From contig DFYK01000048.1 of the NCBI GenBank assembly GCA_002383605.1, positions 1-19,004 on the forward strand: a stretch of DNA of 19,004 bases. Direction: 5' to 3'. The number at the start of each line of letters is the position of its first letter. Position 1 is the first letter of the stretch. This document shows positions 1 to 9,084 of the stretch, piece by piece. Source of the stretch: Proteiniphilum sp. UBA4084 (GTDB taxonomy: Bacteria; Bacteroidota; Bacteroidia; Bacteroidales; Dysgonomonadaceae). Both the position numbers and the translations under genes were made by a program. The notes below the pieces were generated by a model. That model made no database searches and had not been told where the DNA came from. It worked only from the letters and a program-made list of their open reading frames with translations.

Positions 1-1678
1 TCCAGGTATCGAAACCCTCTTTCAAGATGCCACTGCCAGCCCCCAGGTAAGTACCCTGGTAGCGATAGGCTTCCATACCGAGCAGGGCATTGAAGGCATG
101 GCCGTTCACTCTCCAGTCGTAAGTGGCCGTGTTTGTCCAGGTGAGGCCGAGTCCATGATTCATATTCTGCGATACCCCGGTACGGGTGTCGTTGTAGCTG
201 TAAATACTGAAATGATAGAGCGGCGTAAAGCTGCGGTATTCGCTCGAATTATATACACCACCAAAGAGGGTTCGCAGCTTCAACCCCTTCATCGGTTCAA
301 TCTCTGCATAGAGGTTGCCGTTTAATGTAGCGGTCTTGTTTTCGTTGTTGGTGTTAGTCATCATTTGACCGTAGGGGTTCCCTTCACCATTGTACCAGTC
401 ACTGTTGCTGGTATCATTGTATGGCGAATCATACGGGTTATTGTCGCTATAGACGGGGGTCAACGGTGATATTCCAAAAGCACCCCTCAACGTGTTGTTG
501 TACTGATTGCCTACGCTGATGCCATTATTTGTCCGGTAGATAAAGCTCACCTGTTCACCCACTTTCAGGAAGCCGTTGAACAGTTTATGCTCTGAGTTGA
601 TACGAAAATTATACCGTTCGTAATTAGAGACATCGGCACCCCCCACAACCCCTTCCTGATTCATATAACCCAGGGAAATGGCGTAAGTGGAAGCAGTGGA
701 TCCGCCGGTAACACCCAGCGTATAACTCTCGGTGGCGGCATTGTCTTTAAACATCGTTTCCACCCAGTCGGTATCATATACCTGACCGCTTGCGTCGTAG
801 ATCGACTGGAAACTACTCCAGTTGTAAGCCGCATTACCGCTGTTCAGCGCCTGCTCGTCCATGATGGTCATATACTGGGCTGCATTCAGCATATCTGCCT
901 TACGAGCCACATTCTGCACACCGTAATAAGCATCAAAATTAACCTGGGCCCTTCCTTCGCGGCCGCTTTTGGTGGTGATAAGCACCACACCATTGGCAGC
1001 CTGCGCCCCGTAGATTGCCGCTGAAGCGGCATCTTTCAACACGTCGATGCTCTCGATGTCGGAGGGGTTTAACGTGGATATGTCTCCCCCTATTCCATCG
1101 ATCAGGTAGAGCGGGCTGTGGTTACCAATGGTACCCAGACCGCGAATCACGACCCTCATGTCGGAGCCGGGTTGTCCGGAAGTAGAGGTAATATTAACCC
1201 CGGGCGTTTTCCCTTGCAGGGCTTGCAGGGGGCTGACCGTATTCATCTTGGCCAACTCATCGCCTTTCACTTGCACGGTTGCTCCGGTAGATAATTTCTT
1301 GGCTTGCACACCATAACCAATCACCACCAGTTCTTCGAGCACCTCGGTATCTTCCGTCAGGCTTACATTGATTACATTTTCGCGTACAGTCACCTCCTGC
1401 GATATAAATCCAACATAGGAGAAAATAAGCTGCTGTCCGTGATTTACCTGGATAGCATACCGTCCATCGATATCGGTTACCGTACCGTTGGTGGTTCCTT
1501 TTATAAAAACCGTTACACCGACCAGCGGTTCATTGTCGGTTGCCGAGACCACGCTGCCGGTCACGGTTGTAGCCTGCAAAGGTTCTGCATGTAGTGTCAC
1601 CGGTCTCCATAGGATCAGCGACATCCCGATTAAGAAACAGTATAAATAACCACTATTTATACTTCGTTTAAGATTCAT
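1..1678 (-). CDS. SusC/RagA-family TonB-dependent outer-membrane receptor, N-terminal part (runs off left edge)
   Basis: Outer-membrane transporter that, in this family, imports oligosaccharides or peptides with a SusD-type lid protein, powered by TonB. My reading of the minus strand gives 559 uninterrupted codons from ATG at 1678, with no stop before the edge. Residues 1-31 are a signal peptide (hydrophobic run then LHA|EP). Residues 39-110 form the carboxypeptidase-regulatory-like domain (VTGSVVSA..., ending TVRENVINVSLTED). The SusC hallmark EELVVIGYG lies at 115-123. The plug domain spans about 128-238, with MRVVIRG (174-180), LYLIDG (190-195) and IDVLKDAASAAIYG (211-224). Beta-barrel sequence rich in Asn, Tyr and Thr follows. 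SusC proteins are usually about 1000 residues, so roughly the last half and any susD lie outside the window. It follows the GH31 gene on the same strand after 167 bases and is probably part of the same PUL. Substrate cannot be read from this part. Family assignment is secure. Confidence 0.97.
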   Translation of the reverse strand, partial: MNLKRSINSGYLYCFLIGMSLILWRPVTLHAEPLQATTVTGSVVSATDNEPLVGVTVFIKGTTNGTVTDIDGRYAIQVNHGQQLIFSYVGFISQEVTVRENVINVSLTEDTEVLEELVVIGYGVQAKKLSTGATVQVKGDELAKMNTVSPLQALQGKTPGVNITSTSGQPGSDMRVVIRGLGTIGNHSPLYLIDGIGGDISTLNPSDIESIDVLKDAASAAIYGAQAANGVVLITTKSGREGRAQVNFDAYYGVQNVARKADMLNAAQYMTIMDEQALNSGNAAYNWSSFQSIYDASGQVYDTDWVETMFKDNAATESYTLGVTGGSTASTYAISLGYMNQEGVVGGADVSNYERYNFRINSEHKLFNGFLKVGEQVSFIYRTNNGISVGNQYNNTLRGAFGISPLTPVYSDNNPYDSPYNDTSNSDWYNGEGNPYGQMMTNTNNENKTATLNGNLYAEIEPMKGLKLRTLFGGVYNSSEYRSFTPLYHFSIYSYNDTRTGVSQNMNHGLGLTWTNTATYDWRVNGHAFNALLGMEAYRYQGTYLGAGSGILKEGFDTW

Positions 1679-1724
1679 GTTTATCATACCTGCACAATTA
1701 ATAGTTTAACATTCAATGTATTAG

Positions 1725-1749
1725 TCGTTATACGCATTCCGCTTAACGA
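1725..1749. promoter_or_regulatory. Inverted repeat TCGTTA-N13-TAACGA upstream of susC
   Basis: Two perfect 6-base arms (1725-1730 and 1744-1749) are separated by 13 bases, centred about 58 bases before the susC start codon. A second small inverted repeat, GAATC-N5-GATTC, sits next to it at 1748-1762. Arms about two helical turns apart would suit a dimeric regulator. No clear TAnnTTTG promoter is visible here, and such short arms can occur by chance. Operator function is inference only. Confidence 0.2.
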
Positions 1750-1761
1750 ATCACTCCGATT

Positions 1762-1845
1762 CTATTTGGTCACTTTTATTTCAATCATATCTTTCATCAA
1801 TCCATCCGACAGGGCTGTCAGATATACCACTCCACTTCTCTTTTC
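1762..1845 (-). pseudogene. In-frame coding remnant after the GH31 stop (possible relic C-terminus)
   Basis: Directly after the GH31 TGA (1848-1846), the same frame stays open for 27 codons to a TAG at 1764-1762. The peptide reads EKRSGVVYLTALSDG followed by LMKDMIEIKVTK. The pattern 'GVVYLTA.SDGL....IEIKV.K' resembles the Ig-like C-terminal strands that end many Bacteroidota GH2 enzymes and similar secreted proteins, and does not look like random intergenic sequence. GH31 itself already ends with a normal C-terminal beta domain, so this is more likely the tail of a deleted neighbouring gene, or a former C-terminal extension, than a needed part of GH31. There is no start codon suitable for independent expression. 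I judged the resemblance by eye. Confidence 0.4.
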
Positions 1846-4710
1846 TCATTTCACCAAAGCTATCTTTTGTGCCTGACCGTTGTAGGTCACTTCAATCCCC
1901 TTAGCATCGGGGCTTACTCCCCGCGGTTTGTTTTTATCCACACAAACGATATGGAAAGTACGTTCCTGCAACATGCCGTCGAACGCCCCTTGCCTCTCAC
2001 CAATTTCGAGTGTACGGGATGCATCGTCATAATGGAAGCCGATGGTAGCAAAGGCTCCCTTTTCATAATTGTAATTCACTCCCTCATCTTCGTAGAGTGT
2101 GAAAGTGCCGTTTTTACCTGCAAAGAGATACAAGGTAATCTGTTCGGGCTTTTTCTCATCTGAATACTGGATCTCCGGGCCAAACGGGATAATGGCCCCT
2201 TCTCTTACGAAGAGCGGTATGCGGCTATAGGGAGCATCGACCCGTTGTTTTTGTCCACCCTCAATGAATGCTCCGGTATAGAAATCATACCAGCCGGTGG
2301 TAGCTGGGAAATAAACTTCCCTATCAGTTGCCCGATAGGTATACACAGGGCAGACCATCAGCGAATTGCCAAACATGTACTGGTCGCCAATATCATTTAC
2401 TTTCCGGTCTTTGCTGAAATCCATCACCAGGGCGCGCATCATGGTATAGTCGTTAAAATAGGTCATTCCGGCCATTGAATAGATATAGGGCATCAACCGG
2501 TATCGGAGTTTATTGTAAAAGAGCATGGATTGATATGCGGGATGCCCCTCGGGAGCGATGTGAAAGATTTCTCTGTAGGGGAATTGTCCGTGAGAACGGA
2601 ACAATGGGACAAAAGCTCCAAACTGTGCCCAACGACTGTTTAGCTCGCGCCATTCTTTCAGATCCTCATTCTCAATTCCGGTCGCCTGAAAGTGACGTTG
2701 TGCCTGCTCATATCTTTTTTCCACACAAAAACCGCCGATATCCATTGTCCAGTAAGGTATACCGGATAACGCAAAGTTGAGGCCGGCGGAGATCTGTGCT
2801 TTCATATCTTCCCAGCGGGTGCCGATATCACCGCTCCACACTGCGGTGGAATATCGCTGGATACCGGTAAAGCCCGAGCGTGTGAGCAAGAATACACGGT
2901 CATCGGGGTTCACATTTCGCTGTCCCTCATAAATTGCTTCGGCGTTGACCAGCGAATAGGCATTGAAGTATTTTGTGGAGGGACCAAGGGCTGTGGGGCC
3001 GCACAGTTTCTTCCGGTAATCCATGTCGGTATTATCCTGAATATTGGGTTCGGAAGCATCCATCCACCAGGCATCCACACCCAGAGAATATAAGTTTTCT
3101 TCGAGCTGCTTCCAGAAAAGTTTGCGTGCACCTTCGGCGTATGCATCATAAAAGGAGCCGATATAACCCTGCCCGATCCAGTCACGGATGCTGTCTTTTA
3201 CTGCCTGTTGATACATCCAGCCGTTTTTGTCGAACGCTTTGTAATGATCGGTATTGACATAAAATTTGGGCCAGACGGAGATCATGATCCGGGCATTCAT
3301 CTCATGTATTTTGTCGACCATCCCTTGTGGATCGGGGAATCGTTCCCTGTCGAACTTGTGGCTGCCCCATTCCGGTTCCGGCCAGTAACTCCAGTCCTGC
3401 ACGATGTTATCGATGGGTATACCTCGTTTTCTGAATTCAGCGAGGGTTTCCACTATTTCATCCTGTGTTTTGTATCGTTCGCGGCTTTGCCAGAACCCCA
3501 TGGCCCATTTGGGCATGATCTGCGATTTTCCCGTAAGGCTCCGATATCCGCTGATTACATCGTCCATGCTGCTCCCAGCCACAAAATAGTAATCGATGCC
3601 GTTGCCCATCTCGCTCCAAAGTGAAAGTTTATTCTGTTCTTCATCCGAAACGGGGCTTAATGCTTTCAATGCAATGTAGGATACTCCGCCGTCAGGTTCC
3701 CACTCTATGCGCAGGAGCACCCTTTCACCTTTTTGAAAGTGATGATCGAACTTATAACTGTTGGGATTCCAGGCAGTGCGCCAACGCTCTTCCACCACCG
3801 GTTCATTGTTGATATATACACGGGTATAACCGGCATAATGGAGGAAGAAGCGGTATAATCCACTTTCGGGAGCCTCTATTTCGCCGCTCCAGACAACATT
3901 TGCATGATTCAGATCAAAATCCTTGGGGAAATTGTGTAGCAACGACAAAAATTGATAATCGAGCTTCCCCTCTTTGCGTACAATTGTCTGCGAGGGGTCG
4001 TTCTTTTTCGTGTATACAGCGGTGAGCCCTCCCTCAGCGCCATCACTACCGTAAAGCCTGAACTGATCGATGTCGGCATAATCGCGTACATCGCCAAATT
4101 TGGTCAGCGAATAATTATCCCATACAATGCCATAATTTTTATTGGAAATGACAAATGGTACCGATACTTTGGTGTTGTACTGGAACAGCGATTCGTTTTT
4201 TCCTTTGTAATTGAAATCATCGGCCTGATGCTGTCCCAAACCATAGAAAGCTTCGTCGTCGGGTGATTCGAACAGTTGATGCACCGTGTAACCTTTGGTT
4301 CCTTCCACTTCAATGGGTGTCAGTGTTTTTCCACCTCCCTTATTTTCTTGTAGAAGAATTTCACCTTTTTTATTTAGAAATGCTATTTCACCCGTCGTTT
4401 TGTGGACGGTTACATCCAAAGAATCGGTAGAAAGGATGACCAGTTCTTCTTTCTCTACCACATTGAACTTGTTCGAAAAGGTTAATCCCGGTTTGGTAAT
4501 CAGGCTTTTTTCACTGGCGAAATCTCTCTGGCTAGTGGCCGAAACGTGGATAATCTGCTCGTTGACAACCTGCAAGCGGATGGCATGTGCGCCCGAACTG
4601 TTTCCCTGTTTTAACCGAACGATAATTCCGTTTTCTACCTTTTCAAGTCCCGGCGAGGTGCAGGAGAAAAAAAAGAGGATTCCCAATGTGATATAAAAAA
4701 TGCGCCCCAT
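1846..4710 (-). CDS. GH31 glycoside hydrolase lipoprotein with inserted PA14 domain, probable alpha-xylosidase
   Basis: Retaining alpha-glycosidase predicted to release non-reducing alpha-linked xylose (or glucose) from imported oligosaccharides. The 954 residues begin with a lipoprotein signal whose lipobox ends at Cys17 (FFFSC). No acidic surface-export stretch follows the Cys, so a periplasm-facing lipid anchor is likely. The N-terminal beta domain (about 25-225) has DEAFYGLGQ at 152-160. A PA14-like insert (about 228-350) contains GLYRFFLHYAGYTRVYINN. The (beta/alpha)8 barrel follows from about 400. WWMDASEPN places the nucleophile at Asp551, and WSGDIGTRW places the acid/base at Asp628. 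The PA14 insertion and the motif spacing match the xyloglucan alpha-xylosidases of Bacteroides and Cellvibrio from memory. C-terminal beta domains complete a full-length enzyme. It lies 126 bases downstream of an HTCS regulator and just upstream of susC on the same strand. Alpha-glucosidase activity is the main alternative. Confidence 0.9.
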   Translation of the reverse strand: MGRIFYITLGILFFFSCTSPGLEKVENGIIVRLKQGNSSGAHAIRLQVVNEQIIHVSATSQRDFASEKSLITKPGLTFSNKFNVVEKEELVILSTDSLDVTVHKTTGEIAFLNKKGEILLQENKGGGKTLTPIEVEGTKGYTVHQLFESPDDEAFYGLGQHQADDFNYKGKNESLFQYNTKVSVPFVISNKNYGIVWDNYSLTKFGDVRDYADIDQFRLYGSDGAEGGLTAVYTKKNDPSQTIVRKEGKLDYQFLSLLHNFPKDFDLNHANVVWSGEIEAPESGLYRFFLHYAGYTRVYINNEPVVEERWRTAWNPNSYKFDHHFQKGERVLLRIEWEPDGGVSYIALKALSPVSDEEQNKLSLWSEMGNGIDYYFVAGSSMDDVISGYRSLTGKSQIMPKWAMGFWQSRERYKTQDEIVETLAEFRKRGIPIDNIVQDWSYWPEPEWGSHKFDRERFPDPQGMVDKIHEMNARIMISVWPKFYVNTDHYKAFDKNGWMYQQAVKDSIRDWIGQGYIGSFYDAYAEGARKLFWKQLEENLYSLGVDAWWMDASEPNIQDNTDMDYRKKLCGPTALGPSTKYFNAYSLVNAEAIYEGQRNVNPDDRVFLLTRSGFTGIQRYSTAVWSGDIGTRWEDMKAQISAGLNFALSGIPYWTMDIGGFCVEKRYEQAQRHFQATGIENEDLKEWRELNSRWAQFGAFVPLFRSHGQFPYREIFHIAPEGHPAYQSMLFYNKLRYRLMPYIYSMAGMTYFNDYTMMRALVMDFSKDRKVNDIGDQYMFGNSLMVCPVYTYRATDREVYFPATTGWYDFYTGAFIEGGQKQRVDAPYSRIPLFVREGAIIPFGPEIQYSDEKKPEQITLYLFAGKNGTFTLYEDEGVNYNYEKGAFATIGFHYDDASRTLEIGERQGAFDGMLQERTFHIVCVDKNKPRGVSPDAKGIEVTYNGQAQKIALVK

Positions 4711-4818
4711 GTATTATAATTATTTTTTTGTAAAATTAATCATAACCCGGGAGGAGGCATCTTCTCTCTGTTTGCGCTTGCTGTTGGTTTTGTTAAGTGA
4801 GGGGGTTGTTTTGTTTCC

Positions 4819-4840
4819 GTAAACGATGTTAAATGTTTAC
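4819..4840. repeat. Inverted repeat GTAAAC-N10-GTTTAC at the HTCS 3' end
   Basis: Perfect 6-base arms at 4819-4824 and 4835-4840 overlap the HTCS stop codon and lie about 110-130 bases upstream of the GH31 start. There is no T-tract after it on the minus strand, so it is a poor intrinsic terminator. Its position would allow it to act as a regulator site for GH31. The rest of the 126-base gap is A/C-rich on the coding strand and shows no TAnnTTTG box. Function is speculative. Confidence 0.2.
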
Positions 4841-7800
4841 AGTGTTGTATCGGAATCCCGATCGGCGGGATGATCCGGGTATTTTGACGCGTTACGCTGG
4901 TATTGCGAGGGTAATACATCAAACTCCTCTTTAAAGTATTTGCTGAAATTTTTAGGATTGTTAAAACCTACCAGATAGGCTATTTCGGAGATTTGCAACT
5001 GGCTTTCCCGTAATAACTGAGCGGCCCGTTTAAGCCGGATAATGCGGATAAACTCAATCGGGCTCTTACCGGTAATGGAAATCATTTTCTTATACAAATG
5101 CACCCTGCTTATGCCCAGCTCCTTACTCAATCTCTCAACCGAGAATTCACTATCGGCGATATAAGCTTCCACCAATTTTATAGCCTGTTGAATTAACTTC
5201 TCATCCAGCGGTGTGATGGTAATTTCCGCAGGCTGAATTTCCATCTGGTTTTTGAACTTTTTCTGTCTGTGGGATCTCAATTCCAGCATTTTGTTAATTC
5301 TAAGCAATAGAATATCGAAATTAAACGGTTTGGTGATATAATCATCGGCACCGGTTCCCAAACCGTGTAGCTCCTGTTCCTTGGCGGTATGTGCCGTGAG
5401 TAGAATGAGGGGGATGTGCGATGTGCGCAGGTCGTTTTTCACTTTTGCACACAGTTCATACCCATCCATCTCGGGCATCATCACATCGCTGATGATGATG
5501 TCGGGAGAAAACGCAAGAATTTTCTCCCATGCTTCTTTTCCATTTGAAGCATCGATCAGTGAAAAATTATCTTTTAGCGTATCTCTCATGAAGTGACGGA
5601 AATCATCGTTGTCGTCCACCAAAAGTATCAGCGTTTCATTCCCTTGCCGTGCATACTCTTCTTCTCCGAAGGAGGCCTCCTCATCCCGGGTTCTCATCTG
5701 TTCTCCTTCTGGCATCACCGCCGGCTGTGACACAATATGCTCCAGTCTCTCTACCGGGAAATAAAGGACAAACAAACTTCCTTTGGGCACGTTGTCATAT
5801 ACCTGAACGGAACCTTTACAAAGAGACACAAACTCTTTTACGATGTGCAGCCCGATGCCGCTTCCCGGAAAATCTTCGTTCCTGGTTTTCCCCTGGTAGA
5901 AACGCTCAAAAATTCTTTTTTTCTCCTCATCTTTTATCCCAATCCCATTATCCACAACCCTGATCTCCAGCCGTTCCGACTCATTATCTCCGGCTTTAGG
6001 CAATAGCTTTGCCATAACATCCACAGCGCCGTTCTTCTCTGTAAACTTGATGGCATTGGAGAGAAGATTCATCATGATTTTGCCCATTTTGTCTTCATCG
6101 AATACCATGCTCAATTCATCCACAGAGGAAAAGAAAGTCAATCGAATGTTCTTTTTTTCTGCATATTCGATAAAATGGTTGCAGGAATTTTTCAGGAATG
6201 GGATAATGTCACCATAAGATAAATTCAGGGCATGTTCCTTCACGTCGCTCTTCCTGAAATCGAGCAACTGATTCACCATATTCAATAATCGGATGGCATT
6301 TTTATGGATCAGGGAGAGTTGCTGTTTTTGTGGATCATCCACCACCGTTTTCATCATGTTCTCCAGTGGTGAGATAATCAGCGTCAGTGGTGTCCGCAGT
6401 TCATGACTGACATTGGTAAAGAACTGGAGTTTCATGTCGTCTATTTCATGTTTCCGTTGTGCCTCCAGTTCAATCTGTTTTATTTTAAACTTCTGCTGTT
6501 CGTTTCGGATAATCGTGTAGCGAGCGAGCAACAAAATCAGTATCAACATGATTGAATAAAAGATATAGGCAAGCGGAGAGAGCCAGAAAGGTGGCTTTAT
6601 GTGGATATGCAGTACGGTTGATTCCTCGCTCCAGAAGCCGTCACTGTTGGCAGCCTTTACCCTGAGGGTATAATTGCCGGGAGCCAGGTTGGTGTATGTG
6701 ACGCTGTGTACACCCTGATCGGTGATTAACCAATCTGTATTGAACCCTTCGAGCATATAGGCATAGGTGGTTTTCTCTGGAAGTACATAGTTCATGGCCG
6801 AGAATTCCACGGAAAAAACATTTTGCCGGTATTTGAAGGTGACCTCTTTCACGCGATTTAATTCCGATTCCAGTATCCAGTTCCCCTGATATGCTGCACC
6901 CACCTCAACCTCTTCGTTAAACAACCTCAATCCGGTAAAAAGGACTTTGGGTTGCGATGTATTGTAACGGATATTTTCGGGATTAAAGAAGTTGAATCCT
7001 TTGGTTCCGCCGAGCAGAATTTCTCCATCGGGTGTTTTAAATATCGATCGCAAATTAAATTCATGGCTTTGCAGCCCGTCTACTTCACTATAATTCACAA
7101 ACGAAAAATTATATTCGCTGGTGATGGGATGAATATGGATGATTATGTTTGATACGCCGTTTGAAGTGGTAATCCACATATTGTGTTGATTATCTTCAAT
7201 GATACCGGAGATAACGTTACCGGCCAGACCGTCGCTTTTGTATAATTGGGTGATTTGATCCTGTTTTGGATCCCAGATGTTCAATCCGTCCCGGGTCCCT
7301 ACCCAGATGAGCCCGCGGCTATCTTCATAGACATGATTCACATTGAGATTGGTGAAAAACTGATCTCTCTTGCGGTTGGACTGCAATATCTCGAAACGTT
7401 CGCTATTTATATCGAAGATTGTCACGCCAATGGCTGTTCCGAGTATCAGTCGATCGTTTTTACCCAAAAAAACCGATGAGATAAATTCCGACGATAGCTG
7501 TTGTTTGATGCTATTATTGAAGGTGGTAAATTGTCCGTCTTCGGGATTGAATTTTTGCAAACCTCCTCCTAAAGTGCCAATCCAGATCGTTCCCGACCTG
7601 TCTTCTACAATTGACCACACATTGTCACTGGCAAGGCTGTTCGGGTTGCTGGGGTCATGACGATAGTGGACGAATCTTTTGCCATCGAAACAATCCATCC
7701 CCGACAGATAGGTTCCGATCCATAATTTCCCATTTTTTGCGGCACATAAACTGACAACCACATTGCTGGTCAATGAGAAGTTATTGTTCGGCTCATGACT

Positions 7801-9018
7801 GTAAAGATGAGTTGTTCCGTTCTTTTTATCCAATTGTACCAATCCGCTCCCATTGGAGCCGATCCAGATGTTTTCGTTCTGATCTTTGATGATGGAATTT
7901 ACATCGGGTTTAAAGTGATCGATCTTGTTGAAATAATGTAAATGATCGATGCCGAATTTGTACATGCTCTCACTGAAGTAAGATATCCCGTTTTTATAGG
8001 TACCTACCCATATCATATCTTCCTGATCGGCGTAAATACAATTGATGCTGTTGTGCGCAATGCTTCGCTCATCGTAAGGCTGATTCTGTAAATTGGTCAG
8101 CTTGTTTGCTTTTTTATCGATGATGTCGATGCCGCCATGATCTGTTGCCATCCAGATCAACCCGTTATTATCCTGCACAATATCCTGGATCATGTCACTG
8201 GACAATAAAAAAGGGAAATCGCTTTTTTTTGATCCCATACATTTCCATTCTTTTTGTCGGGAATCGTAGAACCAGGTTCCCAGGGGCATATCAGAATAAA
8301 TCCAAAGGTCGTTTTCCGAATCGACAAAAGCCTGGAAGTTCTGGACATTGCCCTGCTGCTGATGTAGGATAAAGTTATCGGAATGGTTGATCCGCATACT
8401 ATTTTTATCCATATATTGGATCAATCCCGATTGAAAGATAAGAAGATAACTGCTCTCCGATTCAGTAATGTCGGAAATCACACCGGAGCTTAAATTGCCC
8501 GGTTGCTTGTTTTGGGGGAAGAACAACGATTGGCCGTTACTTGCATGATACATGTATAATCCGGATGCAGCAACATAACACCATATATTTTTGTCTTTGT
8601 CGATGAAGATGAAATCGGCCGGACTGCTGACACCCATCTCCTGCAGCAGAACAGTGCTTTGTTCGAATTTTTCCTTCTCGGGATTAAACACGGTGTATCC
8701 ATTACCGGTCTGAATCCAAAGTCGCCTGTTTGCATCTTCCTGTACACTACTGATCAGGTTGTCCGGTAATGAATATTCATCGTTGGGATTGTGAAAAAAA
8801 ACTTTAAACTTATATCCGTCGTATCGGTTTAATCCCGACGCGGTGGAAAACCACATAAAACCGTTACTATCCCTAAAAATATGATTAATCTGATTATGGG
8901 AAAGCCCGTCGCGAACCGCCAGCTGCTTGAAGAACCAGGTCGATTGACCCAAAATAGATGAGTAACAACTGAAAAGAAGAAGAGGAAGCAGCAAGATAAA
9001 ACGGAATAGTCTCATCAT
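4837..9018 (-). CDS. Hybrid two-component system (HTCS) sensor-regulator of a polysaccharide utilisation locus
   Basis: One-protein sensor, kinase and transcription factor in the inner membrane that normally binds a periplasmic oligosaccharide and activates adjacent PUL genes. I start it at ATG 9018 (or the next codon, 9015). A TTG nine codons from the second ATG (9042) is possible, but it would place charged residues ahead of the signal sequence RLFRFILLLPLLLF. Numbering below is from the TTG. Residues about 40-700 hold some 13-14 Reg_prop blades (GFMWFSTASGLNRYDG, LIWMATDHGG, TIWIGTLGGG). A Y_Y_Y domain follows at about 740-815 and a TM helix at 820-845. The HisKA domain has phospho-acceptor His880 in FFTNVSHELRTPL. 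The HATPase has N997 (NLLSNAIKF), VVDNGIGI and GSGIGLHIV. The receiver has Asp1186 (DIIISDVMMPEMDG). The AraC-type HTH is at about 1285-1385. All catalytic motifs look intact. It likely regulates the downstream GH31 and susC. The inducing ligand is unknown. Confidence 0.96.
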   Translation of the reverse strand: MMRLFRFILLLPLLLFSCYSSILGQSTWFFKQLAVRDGLSHNQINHIFRDSNGFMWFSTASGLNRYDGYKFKVFFHNPNDEYSLPDNLISSVQEDANRRLWIQTGNGYTVFNPEKEKFEQSTVLLQEMGVSSPADFIFIDKDKNIWCYVAASGLYMYHASNGQSLFFPQNKQPGNLSSGVISDITESESSYLLIFQSGLIQYMDKNSMRINHSDNFILHQQQGNVQNFQAFVDSENDLWIYSDMPLGTWFYDSRQKEWKCMGSKKSDFPFLLSSDMIQDIVQDNNGLIWMATDHGGIDIIDKKANKLTNLQNQPYDERSIAHNSINCIYADQEDMIWVGTYKNGISYFSESMYKFGIDHLHYFNKIDHFKPDVNSIIKDQNENIWIGSNGSGLVQLDKKNGTTHLYSHEPNNNFSLTSNVVVSLCAAKNGKLWIGTYLSGMDCFDGKRFVHYRHDPSNPNSLASDNVWSIVEDRSGTIWIGTLGGGLQKFNPEDGQFTTFNNSIKQQLSSEFISSVFLGKNDRLILGTAIGVTIFDINSERFEILQSNRKRDQFFTNLNVNHVYEDSRGLIWVGTRDGLNIWDPKQDQITQLYKSDGLAGNVISGIIEDNQHNMWITTSNGVSNIIIHIHPITSEYNFSFVNYSEVDGLQSHEFNLRSIFKTPDGEILLGGTKGFNFFNPENIRYNTSQPKVLFTGLRLFNEEVEVGAAYQGNWILESELNRVKEVTFKYRQNVFSVEFSAMNYVLPEKTTYAYMLEGFNTDWLITDQGVHSVTYTNLAPGNYTLRVKAANSDGFWSEESTVLHIHIKPPFWLSPLAYIFYSIMLILILLLARYTIIRNEQQKFKIKQIELEAQRKHEIDDMKLQFFTNVSHELRTPLTLIISPLENMMKTVVDDPQKQQLSLIHKNAIRLLNMVNQLLDFRKSDVKEHALNLSYGDIIPFLKNSCNHFIEYAEKKNIRLTFFSSVDELSMVFDEDKMGKIMMNLLSNAIKFTEKNGAVDVMAKLLPKAGDNESERLEIRVVDNGIGIKDEEKKRIFERFYQGKTRNEDFPGSGIGLHIVKEFVSLCKGSVQVYDNVPKGSLFVLYFPVERLEHIVSQPAVMPEGEQMRTRDEEASFGEEEYARQGNETLILLVDDNDDFRHFMRDTLKDNFSLIDASNGKEAWEKILAFSPDIIISDVMMPEMDGYELCAKVKNDLRTSHIPLILLTAHTAKEQELHGLGTGADDYITKPFNFDILLLRINKMLELRSHRQKKFKNQMEIQPAEITITPLDEKLIQQAIKLVEAYIADSEFSVERLSKELGISRVHLYKKMISITGKSPIEFIRIIRLKRAAQLLRESQLQISEIAYLVGFNNPKNFSKYFKEEFDVLPSQYQRNASKYPDHPADRDSDTTL

Positions 9019-9084
9019 TGGTTCATACTTTAAATCCGCCAATTTTTACGCGAATCACTGACTGTTAATAACTAGATCATACAT

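Noticed and set aside
3208..3624. 138-codon plus-strand open frame
   Set aside because: Lies wholly antisense to the GH31 catalytic barrel and shows no domain signal.
4295..4696. 133-codon plus-strand open frame
   Set aside because: Antisense to the GH31 N-terminus; no recognisable features.
4819..4840. GTAAAC/GTTTAC hairpin as an intrinsic terminator of the HTCS gene
   Set aside because: The stem is only six bases with a 10-base loop and no T-tract follows on the minus strand; kept only as a low-confidence repeat.
9019..9042. TTG start extending the HTCS by eight residues
   Set aside because: It would place ADLKYEP before an otherwise standard signal sequence; ATG codons at 9018 and 9015 are better starts.
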